From NCBI GenBank assembly GCA_030248135.1, contig JASANC010004931.1, positions 1 through 64,000 on the forward strand: DNA of 64,000 bases, given 5' to 3'. Of the stretch, positions 42,001 through 57,000 are shown piece after piece. Each line of letters opens with the position of its first letter. Position 1 is the stretch's first letter. The DNA is from Theristus sp. LFF4_11. Taxonomy: Eukaryota > Nematoda > Chromadorea > Monhysterida > Xyalidae. Both the position numbers and the translations under genes were made by a program. The notes under the pieces are model-generated. The model worked only from the letters and a program-made list of their open reading frames with translations. It was not told the origin of the DNA and did no database searches.

Positions 42001-45000
42001 GGCACAGACGTCGCGCGCAAGACGCCACCACGATTGAATGACGATCAGCTGACACTCGGAGAGCACGATCGTGTGTTTCGGCGGTTGGCGCTTGTTCGTG
42101 AGCACGTGCACTTCGGCGAGCAGACGCATCGGTGACGTCACGCCATCGCAGTTGGCGTCACCTGGCGACGTTGAACGCGTGCGATGCGACGCAGCCGACA
42201 CGATCGTCTCGTGACAGTTGGCTCGCTTGTTCACGGGCACGTCTGAAAACTGGGCGCACGTTCAATCAGATTCAGTGGCAGCACACTGATTGGTTGTGCG
42301 CAGCTTGTATTACACCACCAGGTCAACGTACACAATCCAAATACACAGTCACTAGCACGTGCGTACGACACCAAATGCAGCAAAACATTGCAAACGAACA
42401 TCGTAGCAAAGTGTTCTGGTGCAACATTACCGTCATATCGACAATCAACGAGGCACATTTCATGAGCAATCACATCCAGCTCGGTTGACTGGTCAGCGAA
42501 TGAGTCAAAGTTGAGTATGGCACGCTGTAGATCGAGTCGAACGGACGCGCTGCCACCGTCGTCGCCTCCTGGTTTGCCGGCGGCTGGCGCCACAAAACAC
42601 AGCAGCACTTCGGTCAGTTTCAGACGCAACGAGAATGTCGTCCAGTTGTTACCAGCACCTGCCTGAAAACAAAACATGCATCGAGCCGGCCAGGCTGTGA
42701 ATTCAATAATTCAAAGGCAGCCGAATCAGCTGATTGCTTGGTTTACACGTCTGCTGTATTCCGAATTGAATCAATTTTTTGGCAAAAAACAAAAAAAAAC
42801 ACATCGAATTGCAAACGCACGGCAGCATCAGGCACAGGCAGCATGCTGTCGACGCCGAGGGTCACCGGAGGCATCGGTGGGGCACCACAGTCTTCGCCGA
42901 GATTCTTCTCCAACAAGCCACGAATGACACGCAACAGTTGAACACTGACGTGCACTCGCAACTGGCGGATGTCCACGGACACGGTCATATCGGGCACTGA
43001 AACAGAATGCGATTGAACGGTACATTGTGCAGCTGGTGGTACTTGATTCATACGACGTATATTCTCGTACTTCCGATAAACCCGTACGAACGTATCAACC
43101 CAAACGATAACTGTTTCGCACTGTAAAGGAGAGACATATGAACGCATCGACCACGACGGGGCCGCCACTAACCAGCCTTTGACACAGCACCGTCCAAATT
43201 GCGCGCAACGTTCACGTTCAAATCGAGTACTCGATCCAGAAGATTCTGGGTTCTTCGATCAAACGCGAACGTGCGACACACGGCGATCTTGGATGGCTCG
43301 CTCAGAGCAGATGGTCTCTTGTCACGTTTGGTCTGCTGGTCACCAGCTGAAACTGAACTGAATGACAGTGAAGTTCATCCATATGTGGCGGCATAAAACA
43401 AAGAACACGTTTTCTCCTCACATAGCATAATATCGTCAATTCTGTCCGCTCTGTACAGGCTACAATTGGCCAATTGGACATTCATCAGTTCCAAGAGACA
43501 ATCGGATTGGTCTGCAAAAGCAGTCGTCAGGTATTTCACCATATCACGTAAATGCGTCAATGTACAACAGAACACTCGCCCAGCGAACCGTGGTCCCGCT
43601 CGACCAGGTGTGTCAATGCAGTGGCCCAGTGGAATGTTGTCTGCATGGTGAGTGTCTGTGTGTCGACGACGACCGCACGGTCGGACAAGGCGCTCAACGG
43701 CACTGCCACGCAGACCGCCCAGGGCGCCGGACTGCTGTTGCTGGCGGCGCTCGCGTCGCACACGGACACGTCCAACTGCACGCGGGCACCGTGGCCGGTC
43801 GAGTCGGTCAGCTGCGTTATTGCAAATTTACAACATTGACAAACACGGTGGTGGCAAAAGACAATCAAGAATTTCAAATCGCTCCACCTCGCGTCTGCTT
43901 TGAGGTATGCGGCTGAAAACTGGAAATTTTATGAATCCTTGTGTGCGTTTTTTTAATTCTTGATAAGTTCTGTGAAACTTTTGAATTCCAGCTCTATACG
44001 TGAAACCAGTCGCGACTTGAGCAACTTGAAATCAGTAGTTTTGCCCACCCTAACTGCACTGTACTTCTTTTAACAAGGCAGTGGCAGGCCACCACGCACA
44101 CTTTGGTTTACAGCCCATGCGCCAGTCTCACCGGTATGCCAGCGAGTGCAGCCCTGGTGCGAACGAGCACATCCTGCAACTGAATGAAGTACACCCAGTA
44201 GTTGATCAGGTCCATCAAGAAACGTTGTGTGTGCACGTAGGTCGCCAGCACCGCAGACAGTCGCAGTTTCAGACTCATGTCAAATGGTCGCAGAAGGTCA
44301 GCATCAGGCGCACTGAATCTGTAGCAGCAACACACAATGAAACAGTGAACTTGTGCACTTAATTCTGCCCGAAATTCTCACTTGTTGAGCTCAAGTTTCG
44401 CCGGATTTATCGGGTCTGAAACCGCCCACAAACGTTGCGGATACAATGCAGAGTGAACGGGTGTTGAGTCTTCCAATAAAAAGCTGCTTCCAGTTGCCGT
44501 CAGCCGAAGCCCATCCTGGAAGAGCACAGAAACTCAAGTTAATGCAGACATTCATGAGTTTCCCAATGAGTTTTAGTTTTCAAAAGCAATATCAACAATC
44601 GTGCCTGGTCCGAGAGAATGTGCGCCTGCGTGTCTGTAACCGTGATTTGTCCAAGCTGCGGCGCACTCAGACGCGTCACGTCGTTCATGTCCACCCGAAG
44701 ACGTCTGGCAGCCAGGTGGATTGCACGTTGCTCTGAGTCTTGCGTTTTTGCTGGCGTTTTCTCAGTTGATTTAGTGGACGATTCCGCTGGAGGCGGTGAA
44801 ATCAAACCAAAAAAGTCCAAGAGCAGTGTCCATGTTTCGCGATTCATGCCCAACGCCAACTCGCCAAAGTACGCGTGAACCGACTGCGAATTCTGCAACA
44901 AAAATTCGGTTTTTGCTAAGCTCACCCGTTACGTTGCATGCATTTTGGTAGTTCTTGACCTCTTTTGTTTATTTCATTTTTTCAAAACTTCATACGTTTT

Positions 45001-48000
45001 GTGTGACGTGTGTCTGTAAGTTTTCCATGCTTTTCTTAAGTTTTTAGTTTCTCATTTTGCACTGATGTCAGCAACACAGCACATTACAAACTGCGACTTC
45101 ACTGTGCACTAATGACAAATCTATTGGATTATTAAAACAAGAATCAAATTCGTAATACTTTTGCACACGCGCGCTAATTCTCAAGAGCATCGGTCAACGC
45201 TGTTGGCTCCCTTAACCCATGCATACACTATTGTACTATTTTCTCAGCCTTATTATGAAGGTCATTTTCTGAAACAAAAAGGTTTGCACCCGTCGGGCGT
45301 GACCTGACATTATGTTTTCTGCTTCTCATAACCGTCCGTGCAGTACTGTAAAAAGACTGTTTCATTTGCAGTTTTCTTTGTTTTAACCTGAAAAACAACC
45401 GACTACCGGCAACTTGTTTGCATCATAATAAAATAACGCGGGGCCCTATTGTGACTGTGCAGTAATGGCCGACGTAAGTAGTCGTAATCTGACCTGAGGC
45501 AAGAGCTGCAGAGGCTGTCTGTAGCGCAGTTTCAGCTTTATTACTTTATTAGTGTTGTTATCTAGTTTGCCACATTCACAGCTACCATCTGCACCAACAA
45601 ACAGCAGTTCTGTCCGTGCGAAGGCGTAATGTCAGTCAATCGACAAGGCATGCTCGCCTGAAACAAGGTCTACAGACGTGCGCGACCACCCACATTTCAG
45701 AGAAGTGCCAGTGACTGCATATGTGAGCGGTTCCACCATCCAGCCTACTGGTGTTTCTTCCAATTCATTCGTTCATTCAATCCAAATCATTCATTCGAAA
45801 TTGCAATGGAATTTTTTTGTGAAAATTATGACACCGTTTTATTTATCTTCAAAATTTTTATTCGTGTGAAGGGCTCACTGAACAGTTTCCTACGCCGTGT
45901 GCAAATTAAAAAATATTGAATTCGCGTGCTTTGCAACAATCTCACAATTCTCATCAACCAGAAACAGTACGCAAAAATACACAACAATCAGAACACGCAG
46001 TCACAAGCAAATCCGACTGCTTACTGATGCTCTACAGTCGAACTCAATAACATATCAAACTAGCTGATTGGTTGATGCATGCATTTTGTGCACGAATTGC
46101 TGAGAAATGCTGAGAGGTCGGCTTGCACAGAATGCATGCCTCACGTGACCGCCAACCAATCAGTTAGTTGGATCTGTTATATACAGAGTTAGACTGTACG
46201 TTGCCAATCATGAAGATAACGATTGTGCAGTTATCAGGAAACGAGTCAAACACCAAGATTCAATAAAATATCATGCCTGTGTACACAGAGGCACGACCGC
46301 GAATGAGTATTTTCAATGTGACCAAACCGCAAACACCTTGCATTTGTGCTTTTGCCTTTTATGACTGTCACATGTTGTCGTACACATGCCAAATGACACG
46401 TATGACCGTATACAGCTTCTATCATAAGACGGAAGGGTATTTTTGTATTCTTCACATCCAATAAAGAACGCAAACAAATAAGCGTTAATTTTTTTAAAAG
46501 TTCGCTGTTCCACTGTTTGCCATTTATGCTTCATTTCCTGTTCGGCCATCTACTTTACTTGTCACGTGGTGACGTGACATATCTAATTCCAATTGTGATA
46601 TTGTTTACGGACAGGTAAGAGCAACGCCGATACTCAGGATCAGCTTACATCAGAATTGGTTGACTGCACAGATACATTTACTTCAACCGAGTATTAATTC
46701 ACGCGAACCATGATAAAACAATTTTCTCTTGTTTATCTCAGCGCGCATGCGCAGTGACATCACACAATATTGCTTTTTTGCTCGCAAACAATTCTTGCTG
46801 GCGCTCAATGCAACACGGGCACCGTGGCTGACGCCGAGCGCTTCTATTCAATTGATAATTCTCCACAGCTTGCTTCCAGACGGCACAGTACAAACTGTAA
46901 TTCAGTCAAGAGCTTGCAATTATAAGCGCCGTGTTTAACAACGCTTCAAGGCGTATCAAGCACAGAGAAGCGTGACCCCAGCATGCGTTTCAACGCTGTT
47001 TTCGTGGTGCTTGTTTATGATATTTTGTGCATTTATGCAATGGTTTGCATTGAATCACTTCTTCAAATTTAGCAAGCAGTGTAGACTTCTGTGCAACAAA
47101 TAGGGGAAAACATGCGGATAAACTTGTGCTCGCCGCTCCCTATCCACTGCAAAAGTGAGTGGCTCAATGCTGCTTCCATTTCGCTCAATTTCCGAATGTC
47201 TCATCTGTTAGGATTTAATTTTATTGCAAATCGGTATTGCAATAATCAGGGTTGGCACTGGAAAACCGTTTTTTCTTGAGGCACAATTTTGATGGTTGAA
47301 AAACGCAAAAAAACGGTTTTTGGGCTTTTCAGTTCTTCCAGTTTTCTGATCTAAAATTTATTAGTAATTTTTGGTCATTTAAACATGTTTTGTGTACCGA
47401 ATTTTTTTCGAAGAGTTCCTTTGCAGAACAAAATTGACATTTAATAAGAAGTCCGATCTAAAACGCAATATTATGAACTGCTGTGCAATTTCCTGCCTTT
47501 ATAAAAAAATCATTGTTTTTGATGTGAAGTACCCCATTCTGGGTCTAGTCTGAAGTTCTGCAAAATTAGGTACCACGTTTTTCCCGTTTTTTTTAAAAGA
47601 ACTTTGTCCTCCCCGGATTGAAAAACGTTTTTTCCAACCGTAGCAAAAAAGAGTAAAGACGTAATCTTGTAGTTTTATTGCAACGTAATAGGATAAACAT
47701 CAGGACGAATGATCAAAGCAATGCCAAGGATCACATCACGTGCCTAATTACATTCTCCATTTTCAGGTGTTTATGCTGCTGAATTTTGATTCGTATAATG
47801 GTTACTCTGTCAGTTGGTTGGCTATTACGCCCCCTCTTCAGCAACGACGATGTCCACAGCGTCACTTTTGAAAAAAACTTTCAACTGCACAACCGTAATT
47901 AAAGTTCAGTTTATACAGGGCGAACCATTGGTATTGAGATCATTTTTTGAAACGCAGCAACTGGCGAACCGCTAAACCATTTGCGCCGAAAGTTTAAACA

Positions 48001-51000
48001 AATATTAGGTGGAGTAACTTGACTTGACGGGGGCAAAAATCACCGCGAAATATTCATTTGATATCTGGCTAAAACTTCAATTCAAGCGGTTGATTAATTA
48101 ACGAGTTACGGCGCTTTAAAGTTGTAGCTACTACTTGTGATTCACCCTGTACATTGACCACATCACATGTTTACTCTGTCTTTGCCCCAATCAGAGAAGT
48201 GTACGAAATACTCTGTTTCAGTTTTATGCTTTGATGTAAACAGCCGATGATCTTTCTAAGTTTGTTTAAAACTGAGCTCATATTCTCATGATGAAACACT
48301 CACGCTCACCGGAAACATGACGCCTTGGTTAAGGTGACGGTCAGATACGCGTAGGTAACAGGGAAACACAAACAATCGCTGCAGCTTGCAATATATTTTA
48401 CTCATTATCGGAAATACGTTTTAGACACATCTTGTACGATCCTCATTTTTTTCCTTTCCATTTAAAAAATGAAAATATCTTATAGCAACTGAAACTCGAA
48501 ACCTCTGAATATATACGAAGATGTAGAATAATGTGATGTAGCCAGTGCACGCCGCCGTCTTTGACAATTTCTCATTTACATGGCGTTGAGATGATGAAAT
48601 AAAAAGTTCCACAAAAAGGGGCGTGACGAATTTCGTCACTTAGTGTCAACCAATTCTCATATATCTTGACGAAAAAGGCTTATGTATCGATAACTTATGT
48701 ATCGGACAGCCACGAAGAGATAAAACATATCCGCATTAGCACATACATAACAAATTTGTGTCGGCATATCTTGCTTGTTTTAATCAATGATGGTGATGCA
48801 CGCTATTTTTTCTGACTTCCTCGGCCACTACCATCTCCAAAAAATTGTTCTTAGCTAAGCTATGTATGACCTGCTAAGTTGCATTGCAGATGATCATATA
48901 AGCTGTTTTCTTTTCCTCAGGTGTCCAGCTATTTCTCAAGCGAGTAGACGACGGCACAAAAATAATTGTATACGACCAAAAATGAAGTCAGTGATTGGCA
49001 TTGTTGTTGTCTGCGTGCTGCTTGTGACCGTGACCAGCGCCTATCCAACATACGCAATTGCTATCGATCGAAGAGGCTCCTCACTAGTGCAAGATTTCAT
49101 GAATCAAGTTCGTGACGAGTCCGGCAGAATGAGGTGGGCCATTTATCTTAGTTTTCTTTTGTAATTCGCATACAACTGAGAATCCGACAAGAATCGGACG
49201 ACACATTTGAAACTGTTTAAGATTCGGAAAACGCACACTGCCGATGATGCCCGTCAAACGAGTCGGACTAGTACTAATTCCTGCCGAGGACCTATTTGTC
49301 GACTAATCTAATCTCACGGAGTGCGTCGCTCAAACGTAAATAATTTTAATGACGTTTCAAGAGTTATATCGACCAGGGGACGTTGCAACTACTGTTTCGT
49401 TAATTTTTCAGATACCATCGAACTGAAAACATAACAATGAACCATCATCGAGTTTCCGTTTTTATCGACAGTATGTAACTTTCTTGAACTTTTTGTATTT
49501 CAACTATGTAAACGAACGGATGTTGCCGATTGACTGACTACAGTATTCATAAACCCCATCATATCAACCATCATCATTACTATTTCGTCTGTGCGATTGC
49601 TTCGCGTTGTATGTGGCATAAAAGTTTGTTTCTTGTGTGACACGCGCCAGCGCAACAAAATGTTTGTGGAAGACATCGGAGTGCGAGTATGGTGGTTATC
49701 GTAAATGCCGATATGACTAACATTGTCCACGAATTATTCACTATGTTTTACACTTGTTTTACCAAACCGCTGCGCGTGTCGGCATGATATCGCGTCACGT
49801 TCATGGTCGCAGTGAGTGACCGCGAAAACTGCACGCTAACCGAGTGACACGACACGTCCGCCAGCGGCAATGACAACAACAACAACGTCAACAACATCTC
49901 GTCACAACACAACGGACATACTACCATTCATAAAAACGATTTATGAGGACTCTCGTGTAAGAGTGAGAACATGTAGACACATACTAACCCTTGAGGAACA
50001 TTCATGAAGCAGCATTCAATGATCAAATAGTGCTTCAAGAATGCCGCTTTGCTTTGCTTCGAACGTGCTCCTGAGAAAGAGTGTTCAACTGCTGTCATAT
50101 GCGTTGGTGACCAGCTCTGAAAAAGCGCGGGGTTCGAGTGTCTAGACCAAGGGCACTGAAAACCGCGCAGTATATCGGCCCCACTTTTCATGCAGTTCTT
50201 AACTTCGCAAAACACCAGCCCCGCCCGCCAGCGCCAACCTGTCCGTAGAGCTGTTGATAGTCCGGATGTCTTCGATCAACATTGACGATCGTAATAGAAC
50301 AACAGGACGCGTGTTGATCGCACATGTTGAGCGCGTGCGTCGGTGGCGTCTGTGTTTGAAGGCCGGTCGACGTTGAATGGCCGTGCACACTCGGCCGTCG
50401 ACGTGTGTGCTCCGTGCACGTGTCACTTCTCGAGCGACCACCGCTTGCAGAATTCTCTGCGACGCTCTGCTCTGTTGCTGCTGCTGCTGTTGTTGTTTGG
50501 GTGGCATGACTCTCGGCCAGCAGACTCGCCAATGATCCTTGGTGGTGTTTCTTTGGAGACGCCGACAGATTGTCCACTGGAAAACGATATGAATCAATCA
50601 GTTTTGTTGAAACACATCAAATTCAGGGCAAATATGTTATTAGCGTGATGAAACAAACAAATAAGCACACCACCTGCAGGCGCAATTGACGTAGTCCTGT
50701 TTCGAGTGGTGTAGCCAGGCGGGAGTGTGTGATTCAAGTGCGTGACCGAGCCATAGAGTCCATCAAAAACGTCCGCCACCCGTGCGATGCTTTGTCCACC
50801 ATCAAAGCCGCCTCCTTCGCCAACGCCGATCACTGCTGCTGTCAAATCGGGACACGACGACGAGCGATGCACGCGGCTTTTCTGAAAAAAAACTTGCGAA
50901 TTATGCGTGAGTAATGTTTGAATTGGGTTTTTGGAAAAAAGTAAAGCAATGAATTGAATAAATAAAAAGGAACATTTGAATTGGTTTGAAAAAAGTAAAT

Positions 51001-54000
51001 AACAAAATGAATAAAATTGAACAAATTCAAAAAAATGACCTCCAATAGGGTAACAATAGGAACAAGTATTAGCGACGACGACCAATGTAATCTGAATCAA
51101 CGTAAACCTGTGTCCCATCGGTTCGCATCGACTGCGGCGGTACGCCACTGGTCCTGAGCAGATACTTGGCACACTCAACGCCCACCAACGACTCGCTCTG
51201 TGCGTCCAGCAGCAAGTCCTCGATCCACATTGTCTGCAAACAAGGAAACAAAGGAGATAAACCACGAGGAGCCAATGACTTAATATCACATCGATTAACT
51301 GACGCTCACCTACCCAACTACAAGTAACGGATGAAATTCTGTCTTTCTTCAACTCGACAGTGAATGGATGCACGGAAAGGAGCCGCCACGATCAGCAAAA
51401 CCTGACTGAACAATCAAACCTGCATGTCCAGTTGAATTCGTCGTACCCACGGTCCACTGGTGGTCAGTTCGAGCGAGACATCGACAAAATGGGCGCACGC
51501 AAACGCGCGGCCACCGTCGTTGCCTGCAAATACAAACGCTGACATCATACAAAATCATACAGTTAAAAAAAAGCGCCACGATGCACTTGCCATTCAAAAC
51601 GCAAGAAGTTGGCGCGAACGAGTAAGTGGCCTGCGAATCGGGCGCAGCGGCTGGTGTCGTCGCCACCGCGAACTCGGCCGTGACGTCGTTGCGCAGTTCA
51701 ACGTCGAGGTGCGGCATGCGAATCGTCACGGTGGCGTGCGTCTGTGCGATCTCGGGTGGCACCAGCACAGCACTCAGTTGCACAGCCTGTGGTGCAATGA
51801 GCGTAGTGTGACGAGCCAAAGTGGCACGTTTGCTTTATGGTGATTAGTTGTCATTCACACTGCTAATCGTTGCCCTTATCAGAGCAGCTTCTGGACAAAA
51901 CAGCAGAAATGCTGCAGACGACAGTGCACAGACCAACATACACACACGAAACAGCTCACAAAGGAAGGTGCATTCAACGATAATACTGCTCACTTCACCT
52001 GGTCATCAACATCATCAGCTGGTGACTCATGCAAATTGTCGTCGGTCAGCTGTGGATCGGCAAAGAATTCAGCCAACGCGCCCATTGCTCGTTCGTGGTA
52101 CATGATGCTCACTGGCGAGAGATCGGCCATCAATGTGTGCTTTGCTGCAAAAATATGCGACGTTTCTTCACAGCATCATAAGCACTTCTTCAAAACGGGC
52201 ATTAGTTAAAACAATGAAAATAAACTGAATACTGAACTGTGCGTCACTTGCCAATCAATGTCGGAGCTCTTCGTTCATACACGCATCTCAGCAGCGGTTG
52301 CACTTGAACACTGTTCGAAGCTGCGATCGGCGATTTACTCAGTGCAAACATGGACACCACTCCGTTGCCCCAGCAAGACGAGTCATCTGAAAGTGCTGTG
52401 CAATCACGAAATCAATAGGCATTACAAAATATCTGAGAACGATATTACTCTGTAGCAAACAACACGTCCTGGAAATTACATTTATGTCTAGGGATGGTAA
52501 AAAACCGATCTTTATATTGCCAAGAAAAAACTGGTTTTATTTCCGTTTTAAAACCGTTCTATTTCCCAATTTTTTTTCAGTACCCAGTTTCCAAAACTTG
52601 GCCCTTGGAATCGATCAGAAATACAGTTGAAATTAGTGTTTTTAAGTGGAGTGAAGTTCAATTTGAGTTTTAATTTATTTTGAGTTTTGCAGAATGCAAT
52701 TTTGCGATATTATCGTGCAACAGTTTTCAACTACCAAAATTTTCGAAAAGTTTTACAGGTAAAAAACGGTTCTTTATTATTGCAAGAAAAAACCGAAAAA
52801 CTTTTTTTCGAAAAAAAAACGGTTTAATTTCGCGTGTGAAGTATCAACCCTAGTTAGGTCCACTGAAACGCAATTTTTTTGAACGACTGAGATTGCTTCG
52901 CGGACGCACCAGAGTCCTTGAGGAGCTCCGAGTGAACGTTGAGGTCGCCAACGACCAGCGTGACGCCAGTGCTGTTGTAGCGGGGACTGAGACGCAGCTC
53001 GGCGCTCGTCTGCGTCAGCTCAAACGCCAGCACTTTCGTCCACGTCTGATGTTGCGGTTCGCTTTCGCAACGAGCACTTGCGGACGAGTGACTCGCGTTC
53101 TTTGGTCGACTGCTGATTGGATGCGTGAAACTTGTGTCGAACGGCGCCAGCTGTTCCACGAATCGCCACGTCAGCGATTTCACACGCATGACCGCCTGGA
53201 AATGTCTTGCTGCTGAAACTTGATCGACTTTTTTTGATCGTTATAGACGTTTATTGTTGTTCTGCGCCCGGCGAAAGATGTAATTCATCGTAAGAACACT
53301 GCATTTCAGCCATGGCTCCTGTTCCGGCGAGCTGCGCAAAAATGGCGCGCGATCAGGCGGGTGCCAGGGACAGGGAGCACCTGCCGAATTTCCATGTTTT
53401 TGTGTGATTCTCATTCGTCCAAACGAAGTCGGTTGTGCCTTGCCTTTGCGAGCATGCTGTCACGCCTGAGCACCGTGAAGTCATCCCAGCTCTCATGCAG
53501 TACATCAACGATCTCAGCCTCCAAATTCTTCTGTACCGCCCTGAGTTCCGGTGGCAATTGGTCCAGAGCTGACATGGACGCCCACGACGTTTGGATCTCG
53601 GAGGAAACAGCACCTATAAATGAAATCGATCATCCAATGAACGTAAAGGAAAATAAATGAACGAAAAATTAACACTGCGCCTTTGAATTCGAAACAGCAT
53701 GCCAAATCAAGTCCAATAGTTATATAATATCAAGAGTTATATAATATAAAACACGCAAAGAGCGCGGTGCATATAGGATTGGCATGAGAAAAAATACCGG
53801 TTGTTTCGCAAAAAAACTTATTTCTGTGCGCGTTTTCCCAGACCAAAAAGTGGTGCCTTGACAAAAGGAAAACAACCGGTTTTTCCCGTTTTTTTGTTTT
53901 TTGTGCATATAAGGACTTTGTTTGTTTTTTCTGGAAAAATACCGTGTTTATCCCACAATTTGAAAAAACAGTATTTTGCCAACCCTAAGTGCATCCAATC

Positions 54001-57000
54001 AGTACGCAGGTAAAAGTCTGATCAACGCGACGAACCAGGTGACGCATCGGCAGTTGCGTGAGCATCATCAGTTGCATGTTCATTTTGATCCGAGGGCGCC
54101 ACAGTCCACCACGACGAGAGCCAACCATAGAAGCCACCGCCACCAGATTGCTGGTCGGTGGGCGCCTCGGAGCTGCAACACAATAAACGTATACTCTGAT
54201 AAAACGTGCACGTCACAATCAATAAACTCTGATTTGCACCACAAAACACCACCACCAACCGAGGCGTTCCAACGGGCTCATTGCTCGGTGATGCGAGTGC
54301 GTCAGACATGTGGACGAACTCGATGTCATCGCTGTTGCTGCCGCTGGCTGGATGTGCCGCTTCGTATTTCGTCAACAGACGACGAAACACAATGTCGCGT
54401 ATTAGTTGCAGATCCTGAGTTGATCAACATTCAACATCATTCACATAAATAACCAAATGATACGCTAGCTAGTACTGAGCTGTAACAATGAAGCTGAAAA
54501 ACACACACACACACACTTCACTGGTCCAATCTTCGAGTCTCTCAATTTGCTTCATGACAGCACCAGTTTTCGACAATTCCCGTTCTTGGAATTTCGGTTG
54601 CTCATCTGAGGCGTTTGGTGATTCGGCGGCACCGGTTGACGTTGAGAAATTATTCGAGTTGACTGGGCTAGGGTGATGCGAGGGCGTTGCAGACGCGCTG
54701 CTCGTGTTGCTGCTGCCGTGCGAGCTGCGACCGGCCGCGACATCCTGAAATGCGGAGATGCCGGGGTTGGACATTTCGATTTTGTGACCGTTGAGGCCGC
54801 CCCAGTTGACAGTTGTGTCTGAGTCAGAGTCTCTCCAGCTTTCAATTCTTCCACAATTGATGTAAAAATAAAATACTCCATCGTCGTCTGGAACTCGGAC
54901 GTAGAATGAAGCAAATACATGTCAACAATTTCAAACGAGAACAACCGACCGCATTATAGCGCTGCAACGCCACTGCATAGTCGACCAGCAATTGCAGTCT
55001 GCTTCGATAGGCGGACGCATACGAGTTCAATTGTCGCACTCGCGACGTCACGAACGTCCAGCTGCTTCGCTCGTTGTGACGTTTGATTCGATCCAGGTGA
55101 CAACGACACGCGAACTGCCACCACTGACGAGCACTGAAACGCAACAAACGGTGAATTGCATTACCAGGTTACCGCGATGAAACCAAACATTTCCGGAATG
55201 CAATAAAACACCAAGCTTCTCTGAACTGAGTGGAGCAGCTCACTTTGCAATGATACGTTTGTTTGGTCGCCATTTCCTGTGCACCCGCGCTCGTTCATAC
55301 CTCGCCCACTCGCGCGTTAACAGTCGAATCTCCTCCAGTTGTCTCTTGCTCATTTCAACCGCCACATTATCCGGTTCAATTTCAAACTGAACGATGAAAT
55401 GAAACACACAGCTCCACCTCCTGATTGCATCAACCATTTTTTCTGAATCCTTTGCATTTTTTATTCTCTCCTGCATCAATCTTACTCACCATAAACCTCG
55501 GCACCGGCGGCCAACCCTTGAGTGGAAACTTTGACGCGTCCTTCTCCATGCGAACGCGCGCGTGCGCCGGCCACAGGATGTACGAATTGGTGTCGTTGCC
55601 GAACATGTCGATGCCGAGAATGTTCTGCACGAACGACGACAACACCGTAGAGATCACACGAAAAAGCTGGCGTTTATTTAACTGGTGAAGTATCGACGCA
55701 CCCTGAGTTGACGGACGGTGCTCACATTCTCGGACACCGGCGTGTCGCTGTTCCAGTAGATGGACAGATCCTCGATTTCGAGCACTTTGAACAGATTCTC
55801 GTCGTCGCGACGATTCACGAAACTCGGCTCCTACGAAACGTAAAACATGTTGAATTCGGGAGTGTGCTGTTTTGTGTTGGGTTAGTGGCCAATCTTAACT
55901 TTCCATGAACATCAGTTTCGATCGAAGTGAACAAACCAACCCAAAGTCTGTTGGTTGTTTGCACGCTGACTCTGTTGACACGCAGGCCAGCCGCAAACGA
56001 GCGTTGTTGACCGAGTGACACAGCATCCTCGATGCGAACGTGCACATTGGTAAGCTCAAGTTGAATGTTCTCGACAACCATCGACACCATCGAGGCGCCA
56101 TACGCGAACCTGACAGTTTCATGAATGCAAAGCGTCACGTAGAAGCTGTGTGTCTGGCAGATTGTCTCCGAAAACTGGGTGTCGTCCGGCATTTTGCGCT
56201 GTTTATAACGCCCGGGGTAAAAAAAAAACACGACGCTCTTGTTTCAAATCGAGCGCGCACGAAAACGCGCACAAGACTCACCAGCCGGCTGAGCTCCCAT
56301 CTGCCTGACTGTTGTCAGCGGCTGACGTTGAAGGTGAGCTGGTGCACGGCCAACTCGGTCGGACGCCAATGCGCTCGCAAATGTGCCGCTGAAAAGATGG
56401 CTCGTTGCTCGATGCGTTCAGTGAGCACTTGAAAGGGACAAGAAATTCATAAGGGCAGCGTTACGTTCGTTTGCTCACTTTATGAAACGTCTCCAACGCG
56501 TCCAACTGTTGAGCTTTGCGCGATTGTTGCAGCTGCTCGTCAATTTCGACATCGTACTGAAATGAGACACAGCGCTCGATGTGGCGATCGATAAGGCCCG
56601 CAAGCTTAGGTATTATGCCGGCTGAGTGGCTGAGTGGATAGCACTTGGGACTTCCAATCGGAAGGCCCGGGTTCGAATCCGCTCGTGACCACTCGGCTGC
56701 CCAGGGTTGCGTGGGGCTTAATGGTTCGGCAGCATAAACGTCGGCTTTCTTGATTCACAAGATTGCTGTTCCGGTGGCGAGGAACTCAATGACATCGCGC
56801 CCATGCATACCAGCGCAGCTTGCCCAACGCCCACTTCTATGGTAGAAAAAACTGCTTCCAACGTCGCAGCCCATGTGGTGGACAATAAAAAATTGCGACA
56901 ATGCCTTTCCCCAAGGGCGTTGGGTAAGGATAAAAAGGGGGCAACAAACAACAACAACAGCTCAGGTATTATCTTTTCTTTAAGACCTGCGACTCAATGC

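Larger units (their letters stand above)
44893..50238 (-). other. 5.3-kb VPS13D intron
   Basis: The exon ending GQ at 50239 ([13 protein letters not shown], donor GTTGGC) and the next exon starting at 44892 ([15 protein letters not shown]) are consecutive in the VPS13D protein. The interval is therefore a single large intron, the largest I recognise in this gene. It contains two TACAG-ended MITEs, one hAT-like MITE and a + strand nested gene. Confidence 0.8.

Noticed and set aside
46246..46938. Small ORFs in the large VPS13D intron as further nested genes
   Set aside because: No signal peptide, splice context or recognisable motif; composition like the surrounding intron.
56633..56705. Functional tRNA gene
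   Set aside because: A and B boxes are good, but the anticodon arm does not fold normally and a SINE body with an AAC tail follows.
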